DNA from: Pseudorhizobium flavum
GTDB lineage: Bacteria > Pseudomonadota > Alphaproteobacteria > Rhizobiales > Rhizobiaceae
Reading direction: 5' to 3'
NCBI RefSeq assembly: GCF_902502825.2
Contig: NZ_LR723670.1
Location: 3,344,501-3,408,500, forward strand
DNA length: 64,000 nt
Shown here: piece by piece, positions 45,325-55,215 of the stretch
How the letters are laid out: the number at the start of each line of letters is the position of its first letter
Numbering within the stretch: the stretch's first letter is position 1
Notes under the pieces: model-generated
Seen by the model: only the letters and a program-made list of their open reading frames with translations
Database searches by the model: none
Told to the model about the DNA's origin: nothing
Program-made: the position numbers and the translations under genes

Positions 45325-47544
45325 TCAAAGAAAGCTCTGGGGATCGACGTCGATCTGCACATGCACCGAGCCGCGAACCTTGGGCCCCTGCGTTACCATT
45401 GTCTTCAGGAAGGCCTGCATGTCGGAGTTCCGCCTGCCATGGACCAGGAGCCGGAAACGATGCCGTCCCCTGACCAGTGCCAACGGCGCCTCGGCCGGCC
45501 CGAGTACGGCAATTCCAGAAACATGCGGAGCGGCGGCACGCAGGCCGCGCGCATGGACCTCCGCATCAGCACGGCTCTCGGCCGAAACGATGATCGACGC
45601 CAGCCGGCCGAAGGGCGGGAGGATCGCGCGTTCCCGCTCGATGATCTCCCGCTCATAGAACGCCCCCGCATCACCGGAAATGATCGCCTGCATGACGGGA
45701 TGCTGCGGCTGGTAGGTCTGCAGCAGTCCGTGGCTCTTGAGCCCCGTCCGCCCTGCGCGTCCCGTCACCTGGCTGAGCAACTGGAAGGTTCGTTCAGCGG
45801 CACGGGGATCGCCATTCGCCAACCCCAGGTCCGCATCGACAATCCCGACCAGCGTCATCAGGGGGAAATTATGTCCCTTCGCAACTAGTTGCGTGCCGAT
45901 GACGATGTCCGCATCTCCGCGGGTGATCGCCTCCAGCTCCAGCCGGAGACGCTTGACGCCGCCGAGCAGGTCGGAAGACATGACGATGGTGCGGGCATCC
46001 GGAAAGTGCCTTTCCACTTCCTCCGCAATGCGCTCCACGCCTGGCCCGCATGCGACAAGATGGTCGAGTGTCCCACATTCAGGGCACGCCTCTGGCGTCG
46101 GCTCACTATGGCCGCACTGATGGCACTGGATCTGGTTGCGAAATCGGTGCTCGACCAGCCAGCTTGAGCATTGCGGGCACTGGAAGCGATGTCCGCAGAC
46201 CCGGCAGAGGGTGAGCGGTGCATAACCGCGCCGATTGAGGAACAGAAGCGCCTGCTCGCCGCGCTCTATGGTCTTGCCCACGGCCCTCAGAAGCAGGGGA
46301 GACAGGAAGCCTCCCCGCTCGGGCGGATGCTTGCGCATGTCGATCAGGTGGAGGTCCGGCAGTGCCGCTTCGCCGTATCGTGTCGGCAAGTGCACCAGGT
46401 GGTAACGCCCGGCCTGAGCGTTTACCTGGCTTTCCACCGATGGCGTCGCCGAGACGAGGACGATCGGGAAGTCGCCGATCCGGGCGCGCACGACGGCCAT
46501 GTCGCGCGCATTGTAGAAGACACGGTCTTCCTGTTTGTAGGCCGGGTCGTGTTCCTCGTCGACCACGATCAGGCCGAGGTTTTCGAAGGGAAGGAAGAGC
46601 GCCGAACGGGCGCCGGCGACCACCTGCACCTCTCCCGTGACGATGCCCCGCCAGACCTTTTCGCGTATCCGCGGGGATAGATCGGAATGCCATTCGCCAG
46701 GCTTCGCTCCGAAACGGCCCTGAAAGCGCTCCAGGAAGCTCGACGTCAGGGCGATCTCGGGCAGAAGGATGAGGACCTGCCGGCCCTGCCGCAATGTTTC
46801 CGCGATGGCCTCGAAGTAGACCTCCGTCTTACCCGATCCGGTAACGCCGTCGATGAGTGATGCGGTAAAGCCGCCGTTCCTGACGAGGTCGGCGATATCG
46901 CGCGCGGCATCCTTCTGCGGCCCCTCGATCCGCGACGGCGCATAGTCCGGATCGGGCCTCGCGACCACCGGCGGCGGCGGCAGGAAGACCGTTTCGAACA
47001 GTCCCTGCTGGGTCAACCCGTCGACGACGCTCGTGGAAACGCCGGCGGCATGAGCGAGGCCGGCGCGCGTCCACGGCACGTCGTCGCCGACGAGGTCGAG
47101 AACCCTTGATCGCGCCGGTGTCATCCGCTCCGGACGCCCGCCGACATAGCGGATTCCCTCCACCATGGGTTCGGGTTCCAGTGCGGCGGGGGCACGGATT
47201 ACCATGCGCGCCACCAGGCCCGGCGGAGACAAGGTATAGCTCGCCACCCACTCGATGAAGCGCCGCATCTCGGCGGAGAGAGCCGGGCAGTCGAAGGCCA
47301 GCGTGATGGGCCGCAGCTTCTTCGGATCGAACCTGTCGTCCTTGCCGCCGTCCCAGACCACGCCTATCACCTGGCGCGGGCCAAGCGGCACCTGCACGAC
47401 GGAGCCCGGCTCGACATGCATGCCGGCTGGTACGGCATAGCTGTAGGGACCCGGCGCCGGAAGCGGCACCAGCACCGGAACGACGCGCTGGACCGATGGC
47501 TGGGCCAGGAGTTCACCGAAGAGCGAGGAGGAATCTGGGCTCAT
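45325..47544 (-). CDS. priA: Primosomal replication restart helicase PriA
   Basis: PriA reloads the replisome at stalled forks. The 739-residue protein has the N-terminal 3'BD domain, Walker A DGVTGSGKTEVY near residue 230, DEEHD near 325 and helicase motifs to the end. The inserted zinc domain has cysteine pairs in CRVCGHRFQCPQCSSW and CHQCGHSEPTPEACPECG near 440-490. Its position next to the F1 operon is a conserved rhizobial arrangement. Confidence 0.97.
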   Translation of the reverse strand: MSPDSSSLFGELLAQPSVQRVVPVLVPLPAPGPYSYAVPAGMHVEPGSVVQVPLGPRQVIGVVWDGGKDDRFDPKKLRPITLAFDCPALSAEMRRFIEWVASYTLSPPGLVARMVIRAPAALEPEPMVEGIRYVGGRPERMTPARSRVLDLVGDDVPWTRAGLAHAAGVSTSVVDGLTQQGLFETVFLPPPPVVARPDPDYAPSRIEGPQKDAARDIADLVRNGGFTASLIDGVTGSGKTEVYFEAIAETLRQGRQVLILLPEIALTSSFLERFQGRFGAKPGEWHSDLSPRIREKVWRGIVTGEVQVVAGARSALFLPFENLGLIVVDEEHDPAYKQEDRVFYNARDMAVVRARIGDFPIVLVSATPSVESQVNAQAGRYHLVHLPTRYGEAALPDLHLIDMRKHPPERGGFLSPLLLRAVGKTIERGEQALLFLNRRGYAPLTLCRVCGHRFQCPQCSSWLVEHRFRNQIQCHQCGHSEPTPEACPECGTLDHLVACGPGVERIAEEVERHFPDARTIVMSSDLLGGVKRLRLELEAITRGDADIVIGTQLVAKGHNFPLMTLVGIVDADLGLANGDPRAAERTFQLLSQVTGRAGRTGLKSHGLLQTYQPQHPVMQAIISGDAGAFYEREIIERERAILPPFGRLASIIVSAESRADAEVHARGLRAAAPHVSGIAVLGPAEAPLALVRGRHRFRLLVHGRRNSDMQAFLKTMVTQGPKVRGSVHVQIDVDPQSFL

Positions 47545-47605
47545 GCGGCGGGACCTTGCCCCGAAGCCCGCAAAAATGAAACATCGGATTTTGCAGCTGG
47601 ACGCC

Positions 47606-48514
47606 TTATTCCTGCCTCAGGCTGAATACCGAATGATGGTCTTGCGCCAGTTCGAAGACCGCGTGCTTCTCGATCGCCCGCGTGACATCCTGCGGATCGC
47701 CTTCCAGTTGCTCCGGCTGGATCAGATGTCCGACCGTCACGTCGAAACGGTTGCCCTTCTTGTTGAGGAGTTCGTAGAAGACCGTCATGTCGCGCAGCTC
47801 GGTCGACCACTTGGCAAACCAGTAGAAGAGCCCCGAATTGCGCGCCTTCATGTGGATCGGCAGGATCGGCAGGTTGTACTTCTTCGCAAGTCCGACCGCC
47901 GATGTCTTCCAGGGTCGCTCGTTGAGCCGGCCGTCCGCCCAGTAGGCAATGCGCCCTGACGGGAAAAGCACCATCACCTTGCCGTCCTCGACGGTCTTGT
48001 TGGTCAGGACAAGCGTCTCGCGGGTCTTGAGCTTGCTCTTGTGTTCCTCCCGCCATTCGACGGGTATGATCATTTCGGCAAAGCGTGGATTGACGCGGAC
48101 GGCATCACGGTTGGCGAAAACCATCATGTCCGGTCGGCGCGGCTTGAGGACGTCGAACACTGCGACGCCGTCGGCAATGCCCGTCGGGTGATTGCTGACG
48201 AGAATGAAGCCGCCGGTTTCGGGAATGCGATCTGCATCCGTCACGCGGACATCGAGCTTGAGCGTGTCGCTGAGATATTCGAAGGACTGGAAGCCCGGCA
48301 TCGCTGCGATGTCATTCGCGAACTCGATGGCACGGTCGTAGCGCAGCAAGGAATAAAGAAATGGCCGCATCACCGGCCAGAGCGGATGCTTGACGATGCG
48401 CCGTCCCCGCTCAGCAATGAGAGTATCAACGATGTGACCGGGTTTACCTTGGGAAACCAGAGAAAGTGCTTCGGCAAAATGCCCGAGGGAGGACATTGAA
48501 TCTCGGCGCGCCAT
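47606..48514 (-). CDS. Lysophospholipid-type acyltransferase (PlsC-like)
   Basis: The 302-residue protein has an acyltransferase core with the H-X4-D-type motif in SNHPTGIADG near residue 108, VLFPSGRIAYWADG near 185 (the substrate-binding block), and IHMKARNSG near 222. It resembles the group that includes hemolysin/OlsA-like enzymes, but is not clearly OlsA or PlsC. The ATG at 48514 has AGGAG 5 bp upstream; 48496 is an alternative. It is upstream of priA on the same strand and divergent from xerC. Confidence 0.8.
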   Translation of the reverse strand: MARRDSMSSLGHFAEALSLVSQGKPGHIVDTLIAERGRRIVKHPLWPVMRPFLYSLLRYDRAIEFANDIAAMPGFQSFEYLSDTLKLDVRVTDADRIPETGGFILVSNHPTGIADGVAVFDVLKPRRPDMMVFANRDAVRVNPRFAEMIIPVEWREEHKSKLKTRETLVLTNKTVEDGKVMVLFPSGRIAYWADGRLNERPWKTSAVGLAKKYNLPILPIHMKARNSGLFYWFAKWSTELRDMTVFYELLNKKGNRFDVTVGHLIQPEQLEGDPQDVTRAIEKHAVFELAQDHHSVFSLRQE

Positions 48515-48650
48515 ACGAACTCCTGCAGAGAGGATAGGGTATATCGCAGTCCGATATGATCGGCCAGTGACAACGGTCGCATCCTTCAGTGAATAGTAAC
48601 GCGATCAGAAGCAATCTGGGGTCACCCTGCACCGATTCAATAGGCATGAC

Positions 48651-49586
48651 GTGAGCGACATACTAACGATCGCAGCCCCAGACCTCCTCCAGCATCGCGT
48701 GGAATGGCTGGACAATCTGGCACGGGAGCGGCGTCTTTCCGCCAACACGCTTGAAGCCTACGAACGCGACACCCGCCAATTCCTGAGCTTCCTGACCGGT
48801 CATCTCGGTGGTCCACCTCGCGTCGCCGACATCCACACGCTCCGCCCCGCCGACCTGCGTGCATTTCTGGCAGCCCGCCGGCGCGAGGGCTCCGGCGCCC
48901 GCTCGCTCGGTCGGCACTTGGCAGGCTTGCGCTCGTTTCTTCACTACTTGGAGCGGCAGGGCCTGATCAACGCAGCGGCTGCCGGCGCTGTCCGTGCGCC
49001 TCGACAGCCGAAATCACTCCCGAAGCCGCTCAGCGATCGGCAGGCGCTGGCGGTCGTCGGCAAGGAGGCGCAGCTTCAGGAGGAACCCTGGATCGCCGCG
49101 CGGGATGCCGCCGTGCTGACGCTGCTTTATGGCTGCGGATTGCGAATATCGGAGGCCCTCGCACTGACGTCGCGGGATCTTGAGGCTGGCACCTCTAGCC
49201 TTCGCGTCACCGGCAAAGGCGACAAGGTCCGGATCGTACCGCTGCTCCCCGTCGTGGTCGAGGCGGTGGCAGCCTACCGGAAGCTATGTCCCTATACTCC
49301 TCCGCCGGACCAGCCCTTGTTTCGCGGCGCCCGTGGGGGACCGCTGCAGCCCGCCATCATTCAACGCGGCATGCAGAAGCTGCGCGGCGCGCTCGGCCTG
49401 CCGGACACTGCCACGCCGCACGCGTTGCGCCACTCCTTCGCGACGCACCTCCTGGCAAGCGGCGGTGATCTGAGGACAATCCAGGAGCTTCTGGGGCATG
49501 CAAGCCTCTCGACGACGCAGGTCTATACTGGCGTCGACACGCTACGCCTGCTGGAGGTCTACGATCGGGCGCATCCGCGGGCATAG
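48651..49586 (+). CDS. xerC: Tyrosine recombinase XerC
   Basis: XerC acts with XerD at dif in chromosome-dimer resolution. The 311-residue protein has an N-terminal SAM-like domain and the catalytic residues Arg in YGCGLRISEAL, His-x-x-Arg in HALRHSFATH, His in LLGHASLSTTQ and Tyr in QVYTG. GTG 48651 is the start that fits the family length; no strong ribosome site is seen. The acyltransferase/priA side is divergent. Confidence 0.92.
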   Translation: MSDILTIAAPDLLQHRVEWLDNLARERRLSANTLEAYERDTRQFLSFLTGHLGGPPRVADIHTLRPADLRAFLAARRREGSGARSLGRHLAGLRSFLHYLERQGLINAAAAGAVRAPRQPKSLPKPLSDRQALAVVGKEAQLQEEPWIAARDAAVLTLLYGCGLRISEALALTSRDLEAGTSSLRVTGKGDKVRIVPLLPVVVEAVAAYRKLCPYTPPPDQPLFRGARGGPLQPAIIQRGMQKLRGALGLPDTATPHALRHSFATHLLASGGDLRTIQELLGHASLSTTQVYTGVDTLRLLEVYDRAHPRA

Positions 49587-49663
49587 GATTGCCTTAACCA
49601 TCCGCCTTAATGGCTCGTGCAGGTCGTGAGGCTAAGGTCCCATTGCCTCCCTGGAAGGACGAC

Positions 49664-50746
49664 ATGACGACCCACGCCCTCTTCCCACAGCCGCGGCGCT
49701 TGCTGCATCGACTGTCCGCAACTGCACTTTGGCTGCTCGCCGCCGGCCACCTGCTGGCGCTGATGTCCCTGCTGATGATCCTTCTCATGTACGCGCCGGC
49801 AAGATCAGAGACTGCATGTCACGGCAAGAACCTGCTGGAAGGCTTGCAGCGTGACGATCCACGGGCCCACGCCGCTGTGATGGCAGAGGGCCGAGACGTG
49901 GTGAACGGCCAGGGTCTCTTCTGGAAGGTCGAGCGCGAAGGCATTGCCCCCTCCTACCTGCTGGGCACCATGCACGTGACTGATCCGCGTGTCCTGAAGA
50001 TGCCGCCGGGCGCCGCAGAGGCGCACGCAGCCGCACGGGTGATCGTCATCGAATCCGACGAGATCCTCGACGAGCGGAGGGCGGCTGCCGCCATCCTGGC
50101 CAGACCTGAACTGACCATGTTCACGGATGGCCGGTCGATCGAGAACCTCCTGCCCCCGGAAGATCTGGTGGTCCTGAAGGAAGGGCTGGAAGAAAGGGGT
50201 CTCGTCCTTTCCGCAGTGTCGCGCATGAAACCCTGGATGCTGGCGGGCTTTGTGGCGACTTCAGCCTGCGAATCGGCACGCAAGGCAGACGGCGCCATAT
50301 TTCTCGACAAGAAGATCGCCCTTGATGGCGTGGCATCCGGCAAGCCCGTGAAGGGGCTTGAAACGCTTCAGGAGCAGCTGGCGGCGATGGCTGAAATGCC
50401 AATCGACTTCCATCTCCAGGCTCTGGTCGAAACGGTCAGGCTCGGTGACCGGATGGACGATGTCGTGGAGACGATGACCGAACTCTACCTGGCGGGCGAA
50501 ACGGGCCTGACCATTCCCGCGCTGAAGGCGCTGACCCCGACATTGACGGAAGGGGACGAGAGCGCCTACGCCGCTTTCGAGAGCGCGGTGATTTCCGCCC
50601 GGAACCATCGGATGGCGGAGCGCGCCGCACCCATTCTTGCCGAGGGCGGCGCCTTCGTGGCTGTTGGTGCCCTGCACCTGCCGGGCGAGGACGGGTTGGT
50701 CGAATTGCTACGCAAGCAGGGCTTCACCGTCAGCCGTTCCCGGTGA
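49664..50746 (+). CDS. TraB/GumN family protein with N-terminal membrane segment
   Basis: The 360-residue protein has a hydrophobic N-terminal helix or signal (about residues 15-47), then a TraB/GumN domain with YLLGTMHVTDPR near residue 87 and the C-terminal GGAFVAVGALHLPGEDGL (G-[AS]-x-H motif). Two Cys residues lie near 55 and 205. The TiKi/TraB fold is thought to be a metal-dependent protease-like enzyme; its role in bacteria is poorly known. ATG 49664 has GGAAGGA upstream. It ends 3 bp before the convergent cytochrome gene. Confidence 0.85.
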   Translation: MTTHALFPQPRRLLHRLSATALWLLAAGHLLALMSLLMILLMYAPARSETACHGKNLLEGLQRDDPRAHAAVMAEGRDVVNGQGLFWKVEREGIAPSYLLGTMHVTDPRVLKMPPGAAEAHAAARVIVIESDEILDERRAAAAILARPELTMFTDGRSIENLLPPEDLVVLKEGLEERGLVLSAVSRMKPWMLAGFVATSACESARKADGAIFLDKKIALDGVASGKPVKGLETLQEQLAAMAEMPIDFHLQALVETVRLGDRMDDVVETMTELYLAGETGLTIPALKALTPTLTEGDESAYAAFESAVISARNHRMAERAAPILAEGGAFVAVGALHLPGEDGLVELLRKQGFTVSRSR

Positions 50747-50749
50747 GCA

Positions 50750-51247
50750 CTAACCGACCGTCATTCGCTTCATGACGTTCGTCTTCCAGTAGAACTGGTG
50801 CGCCAGCACGCCCAGAACATGAGCGACGATCAGAAGCCACAGGAGCGCTTTGAGCGGTCCCCCGTGAAAGTCGCCCGCCTGCTCGTTGCCGAGATAGTAG
50901 GCACCAGCGCCGGTCAACGGCAGGACCAGCAGCAACACGTAGAGCAGTCCGTGCGCAGCCTTGGCGGCAACCCGGAATATAGCCGGCTCCTCCACAGGCA
51001 GTGCCGGGCTCTTCATCGTCAGCCGCAGCACGATCCGCCAGACGGTGAGTATCGCGATCAGGATGCCCGCATAGGCATGAAGGTTGGCGCTCGCCACCTG
51101 CTCGGCCGTCGCCGCACCCGTCTGTCGAACTGCGCGGTTCCACTCTTCCATGCCTTCCGGAAGCAGAAGGTTGAAGAACACCAGAGCGACGACCAGCCAG
51201 TGCAGGATGCGTTGGGAAACAGAATAGGAAACAGTGTCGGAAGCCAT
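50750..51247 (-). CDS. Cytochrome b561 family protein
   Basis: The 165-residue membrane protein has four helices and histidines suitable for two b-type hemes: His16 (RILHWLVV), His near 58 (NLHAYAG), one near 96 (KAAHGLLYV) and ones near 142 and 149 (VAHVLGVLAHQF). The CybB-type family moves electrons between quinol and acceptors such as superoxide. It is in a single-gene unit downstream of the lpdA terminator. ATG 51247 is preceded by AAAGGCAAG; longer frames are not supported. Confidence 0.88.
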   Translation of the reverse strand: MASDTVSYSVSQRILHWLVVALVFFNLLLPEGMEEWNRAVRQTGAATAEQVASANLHAYAGILIAILTVWRIVLRLTMKSPALPVEEPAIFRVAAKAAHGLLYVLLLVLPLTGAGAYYLGNEQAGDFHGGPLKALLWLLIVAHVLGVLAHQFYWKTNVMKRMTVG

Positions 51248-51296
51248 TGTCTTGCCTTTCGTCAATACGTTGCGCGGCAATTGCTTCCGGATGTTA

Positions 51297-51333
51297 AAGG
51301 CCGCAGCCTGCGTGGCAAGCTGCGGCCTTTAAT
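51297..51333 (-). terminator. Terminator after lpdA
   Basis: AAAGGCCGCAGC and GCTGCGGCCTTT form a perfect 12-bp stem around about 11 nt. On the minus strand the last T residues and TTTAACAT give a short U-rich tail 32 bp after the lpdA stop. The symmetric A/T flanks could also work on the plus strand. Confidence 0.75.
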
Positions 51334-51364
51334 ATGAAGAAGATTTAATCCTTGTCTTGCGTTT

Positions 51365-52771
51365 CTACATGTGGAGCGGCTTGAAGAAGGTGGCAAGAGC
51401 TGCCTCCTTCACCGCTTCCGACATGGTCGGATGCGCATGGCAGGTGCGGCCAAGATCTTCCGAGGATCCACCGAACTCCATCAGCACGGCAATCTCGTGG
51501 ATCATCTCGCCGGCGCCGAAGCCGACGATGTGGCCACCGAGCACGCGGTCCGTCTCCTTGTCGGCGAGGATCTTCACGAAGCCGTCCGTCACCTGCATCG
51601 CGCGGGCACGGCCGTTCGCGGTGAAGGGGAACTTTCCGACCTTGTAGGCCACTCCAGCCGCCTTCAGCTCTTCCTCTGTCTTGCCGACCGAAGCGACTTC
51701 CGGCTGCGTATAGACGACGCCAGGAATGACGTCGTAGTTCACATGGCCATGCTGGCCGGCAAGGACTTCCGCGAGCGCCACGCCTTCGTCTTCTGCCTTG
51801 TGAGCAAGCATCGGGCCCTTCACCACGTCGCCGATCGCATAGATGCCATCGACATTCGTCTTGTAGTGCCCGTCAATCTCGACCCGGCCGCGATTGTCGA
51901 GCGCCACGCCCGCATCTTCGAGGCCAAGGCCGGTCGTATAGGGCTTGCGGCCGGTGGAAATCAGCACGACATCCGCCTCGATCGTCTGCGCTTCGCCGCC
52001 CTTCACAGGCTCGAACGTGACCTTGGCACCGGCGCCGGACTTTTCGACCCCGGTCACCTTTGCTCCCAGGTTGAAGGTCATTCCCTGCTTGGCCAGCATG
52101 CGCTGGAACTGCTTGGAGACCTCGCCGTCCATCCCGCCGAGGATGTTGTCCAGGTATTCGACGACCGTCACCTTGGCACCGAGGCGCATCCAGACCGAGC
52201 CGAGCTCCAGCCCGATCACGCCCCCGCCGACGACCACGAGGTTCTGCGGCACCTTGTCGAGCGCGATTGCGCCGGTGGAGGAAACGATCACCTTCTCATC
52301 GATGTCGACATTGACGCCGGGAATGCCGGCAACGTCGGAACCAGTTGCGATGACGATGTTCTTCGTTTCCAGTTCCTGTGTGCTGCCGTCTTCGGCAGTC
52401 ACGGAGACCTTGCCGGCCGCAACGATCTTGCCGGTTCCGATCAAGCCGTCGATCTTGTTCTTCTTGAACAGGAACGCGACGCCGTCGACGTTCGACTTCA
52501 CGGTCGCATCCTTGTGCGCCATCATCTTCTCGAGGTTGAGCTTCGGAGCCGGTATCTCGACGCCCAGCGAATCCATGCCGTGGGCGGCATGATGGAACAT
52601 CTCCGAAGCGTGAAGCAGGGCCTTGGAGGGAATGCAGCCGACATTCAGGCAGGTGCCGCCGTAGGTGGCACGCTTCTCGACCACGGCAACCTTCAGCCCG
52701 AGCTGGGCAGCCTTGATGGCGCAGACATAACCACCGGGTCCGCTTCCGATTACGACGACATCATAAGCCAT
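51365..52771 (-). CDS. lpdA: Dihydrolipoyl dehydrogenase (E3)
   Basis: The 468-residue flavoprotein reoxidises dihydrolipoamide on the E2 subunit and makes NADH. FAD is bound by [15 protein letters not shown], the redox disulfide lies in [17 protein letters not shown] (Cys pair near residues 41 and 46), and the C-terminal HAHPTMSEA motif holds the catalytic His. It is the last gene of the sucAB unit and most likely serves 2-oxoglutarate dehydrogenase. lysE and MAPEG genes separate it from sucB. Confidence 0.96.
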   Translation of the reverse strand: MAYDVVVIGSGPGGYVCAIKAAQLGLKVAVVEKRATYGGTCLNVGCIPSKALLHASEMFHHAAHGMDSLGVEIPAPKLNLEKMMAHKDATVKSNVDGVAFLFKKNKIDGLIGTGKIVAAGKVSVTAEDGSTQELETKNIVIATGSDVAGIPGVNVDIDEKVIVSSTGAIALDKVPQNLVVVGGGVIGLELGSVWMRLGAKVTVVEYLDNILGGMDGEVSKQFQRMLAKQGMTFNLGAKVTGVEKSGAGAKVTFEPVKGGEAQTIEADVVLISTGRKPYTTGLGLEDAGVALDNRGRVEIDGHYKTNVDGIYAIGDVVKGPMLAHKAEDEGVALAEVLAGQHGHVNYDVIPGVVYTQPEVASVGKTEEELKAAGVAYKVGKFPFTANGRARAMQVTDGFVKILADKETDRVLGGHIVGFGAGEMIHEIAVLMEFGGSSEDLGRTCHAHPTMSEAVKEAALATFFKPLHM

Positions 52772-52829
52772 GTTCTAAATCCTGGTCCTGTTTCTGGCGG
52801 CGTCACCGCCGATCTTTCGAGAATGGCCC

Positions 52830-53471
52830 TCAGGCCGCTTTTTCAGTCGCAAGCTTGATACCGAGCGCGATGAACACCACGCCACTGGTCCGGTCGATCC
52901 ACTTGCTGGCGCGCGAGAACGCCGAGCGCATGCGCGGCGTGGTCATGAACGCGCTCACGCCCACGAACCACAGAATGAGGCAGGTTGCCATCACCATGCC
53001 GTAGCCGAACTTGATCGCCATCGGCGTATGGGCGCTGACGACGGTCGAAAAGATCGACAGGAAGAAGAAGACCGCCTTCGGATTGAGTGCGTTGGCGGCG
53101 AAGCCAAGCATAAATGCCTTGGAAGCAGTCTGACGTCGACCAGCGCCGGATTCGGTCTGCTCCGAGATGATGATCTCGGTCCTGCCCGCCCTCAGCGCCT
53201 TCACTCCGATATAGATCAGATAGGCAACGCCCAGCCATTTCACCAGGTTGAACAGATAGACGGACTGCGACACGATCAGCCCTAGGCCGAGGATGGTGTA
53301 GGTGACGTGGAGCATCAGCGACGCTCCTATGCCGAAACTCGTGATGATCGCCTGCCGCCGGCCGTGAACCACCGCCTGCCGCATCACCATCGCGAGATCC
53401 GCGCCGGGCGAGACGATGGCGAAGGAGAAAATGGCCATCAGCGAGATCAGTTCGATGAAGTAGGCCTGCAT
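52830..53471 (-). CDS. LysE/RhtB family amino-acid exporter
   Basis: The 213-residue membrane protein has about six helices and the family motif FAIVSPGADLAMVMRQ near residues 17-32 and ALNPKAVFFFLSIF near 140. Family members export basic or neutral amino acids or homoserine lactones; the substrate here is unknown. The ATG at 53471 was chosen because the longer frame has no membrane pattern. It lies in the TCA operon between the MAPEG gene and lpdA, 58 bp before the latter. Confidence 0.88.
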   Translation of the reverse strand: MQAYFIELISLMAIFSFAIVSPGADLAMVMRQAVVHGRRQAIITSFGIGASLMLHVTYTILGLGLIVSQSVYLFNLVKWLGVAYLIYIGVKALRAGRTEIIISEQTESGAGRRQTASKAFMLGFAANALNPKAVFFFLSIFSTVVSAHTPMAIKFGYGMVMATCLILWFVGVSAFMTTPRMRSAFSRASKWIDRTSGVVFIALGIKLATEKAA

Positions 53472-53482
53472 GACGCGATCTC

Positions 53483-53896
53483 TCAGAACAAAAGCGTTGC
53501 CATCATGACGACGAGACCAACAACGCTCACCAGCCATGCGAGCGAGCGGATGTAAGGCACGCCTGCCAGGTAGAGCGGGATATAGACGATGCGGGCGATG
53601 AGCCAGGTCCAGGCGCCGGCGATGCCGACACCCGACGGATCGCCCATGAATGCAAGCGCGAGGAGAAGCCCGATGAATGCAGGATAGGTTTCCTGGAAGT
53701 TCTTCGACGCGCGGGCGGCTCGCCCGGGAAGAACACCCTGCGGCTGCCGTTCCTCGTCGCGTGGTCCGGCATTCCAGGCCGAACCAAGCTCCCGCGTCGC
53801 CAGCATGCCCTGCAGCAGGACATGGAAGAACAGCAGGACAACGCTCAGGCACAGCACGATCACCAGATGGGTGGCGTTTGCCGAGGCGGGGTCCAT
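53483..53896 (-). CDS. MAPEG-family small membrane protein
   Basis: The 137-residue protein has four hydrophobic helices and the RASKNFQETYPAFIGLLLAL stretch near residues 63-82 that marks MAPEG proteins (eicosanoid/glutathione metabolism). Bacterial members are mostly uncharacterised. It lies 25 bp after sucB and 11 bp before lysE, so it is transcribed with the TCA genes. Confidence 0.85.
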   Translation of the reverse strand: MDPASANATHLVIVLCLSVVLLFFHVLLQGMLATRELGSAWNAGPRDEERQPQGVLPGRAARASKNFQETYPAFIGLLLALAFMGDPSGVGIAGAWTWLIARIVYIPLYLAGVPYIRSLAWLVSVVGLVVMMATLLF

Positions 53897-53921
53897 GCTG
53901 CTCTTCCCTCTTCTTCAGACC

Positions 53922-55166
53922 TTACAGGTCGAGAACCAGGCGCTCCGGATCTTCCAGGCTTTCCTTGACGCGCACGAGGAAGGTCACGGCTTCCTTGCCG
54001 TCAACGATCCGGTGGTCGTAGGAGAGGGCCAGATACATCATCGGACGAATGACAACCTGACCGCCGATGGCAACGGGACGCTCCTGGATCTTGTGCATGC
54101 CGAGGATACCCGACTGCGGCGCGTTGAGGATCGGCGAGGACATGAGTGAACCGTAGACGCCGCCATTCGAGATGGTGAACGTGCCACCCTGCATGTCGGC
54201 CATGCCAAGCTGGCCATCACGGGCGGCCTTGCCGAGGCGGCCGATTTCCTTCTCGATCTCTGCGATCGACATCTGGTCCGCATCACGCACGACCGGGACG
54301 ACAAGGCCCTTGTCGGTCCCGACGGCGACGCCGATGTGGCAGTAATTCTTGTAGATGATGTCGGTGCCGTCGATCTCGGCATTGACGGCCGGCAGTTCCT
54401 TCAGCGCGTGCGTGACGGCCTTGGTGAAGAAGCCCATGAAGCCGAGCTTCACGCCGTGCTTCTTCTCGAAGATGTCCTTGTAGCGATTGCGCAGGTCCAT
54501 CACCGCCTTCATGTCCACCTCGTTATAGGTGGTCAGCATGGCAGCAGTGTTCTGTGCGTCCTTGAGGCGGCGTGCGATCGTCTGGCGCAGGCGCGTCATC
54601 TTCACGCGTTCCTCGCGTCCCGCATCTTCGGTCGTCGACGGCGCGCGCGCGGCCTTCGGAGCCTCAGCGGATGCGGCAGGAGCCGAGACGCCCTTGGCGA
54701 CGGCGGCGATCACATCGCCCTTCAGAACCTGCCCGCGCTTGCCGGATCCTTCCACCTGATCGGCAGACAGATTGTTTTCAGACAGCATCTTGGCGGCGGC
54801 GGGTGCTGCCGGCATGTCGGAGGTGCCCTTGGCGGCCGGTGCCGGCTCGGCGGTCTTGGCAGGAGCCGCTTCGGCGGCCTTGGCGGGCGCTTCGGCCTTG
54901 GCGGGAGCAGCCGGTGCCGCACCGGCGGCACCTTCGGCGATCTGGCCGAGAAGTGCGTCGAGCCCGACGGTCTCGCCGTTCTGTGCGACAATTTCCGTGA
55001 GCACGCCCGAAGCCGGTGCCGGAACCTCGACGGTAACCTTGTCCGTCTCGAGCTCGACCAGCGGCTCGTCCGCCTTCACGGTATCGCCGACTTTCTTGAA
55101 CCAGGTGCCGACTGTTGCCTCACTGACGGACTCGCCGAGGGTAGGGACGCGGATTTCGGTGGCCAT
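53922..55166 (-). CDS. sucB: 2-oxoglutarate dehydrogenase E2, dihydrolipoyl succinyltransferase
   Basis: The 414-residue E2 has an N-terminal lipoyl domain with Lys43 in ETDKVTV, an Ala/Pro-rich linker (about 80-130), a peripheral-subunit-binding domain (about 140-180), and the catalytic domain ending in [15 protein letters not shown] with the active His and Asp. It forms the core of the complex with SucA and LpdA. It follows sucA by 49 bp. Confidence 0.97.
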   Translation of the reverse strand: MATEIRVPTLGESVSEATVGTWFKKVGDTVKADEPLVELETDKVTVEVPAPASGVLTEIVAQNGETVGLDALLGQIAEGAAGAAPAAPAKAEAPAKAAEAAPAKTAEPAPAAKGTSDMPAAPAAAKMLSENNLSADQVEGSGKRGQVLKGDVIAAVAKGVSAPAASAEAPKAARAPSTTEDAGREERVKMTRLRQTIARRLKDAQNTAAMLTTYNEVDMKAVMDLRNRYKDIFEKKHGVKLGFMGFFTKAVTHALKELPAVNAEIDGTDIIYKNYCHIGVAVGTDKGLVVPVVRDADQMSIAEIEKEIGRLGKAARDGQLGMADMQGGTFTISNGGVYGSLMSSPILNAPQSGILGMHKIQERPVAIGGQVVIRPMMYLALSYDHRIVDGKEAVTFLVRVKESLEDPERLVLDL

Positions 55167-55215
55167 GGAGTGTTTCCGTTTCTCTAGAATGTCGATCTTG
55201 TCGCTGGCGGCCAGA

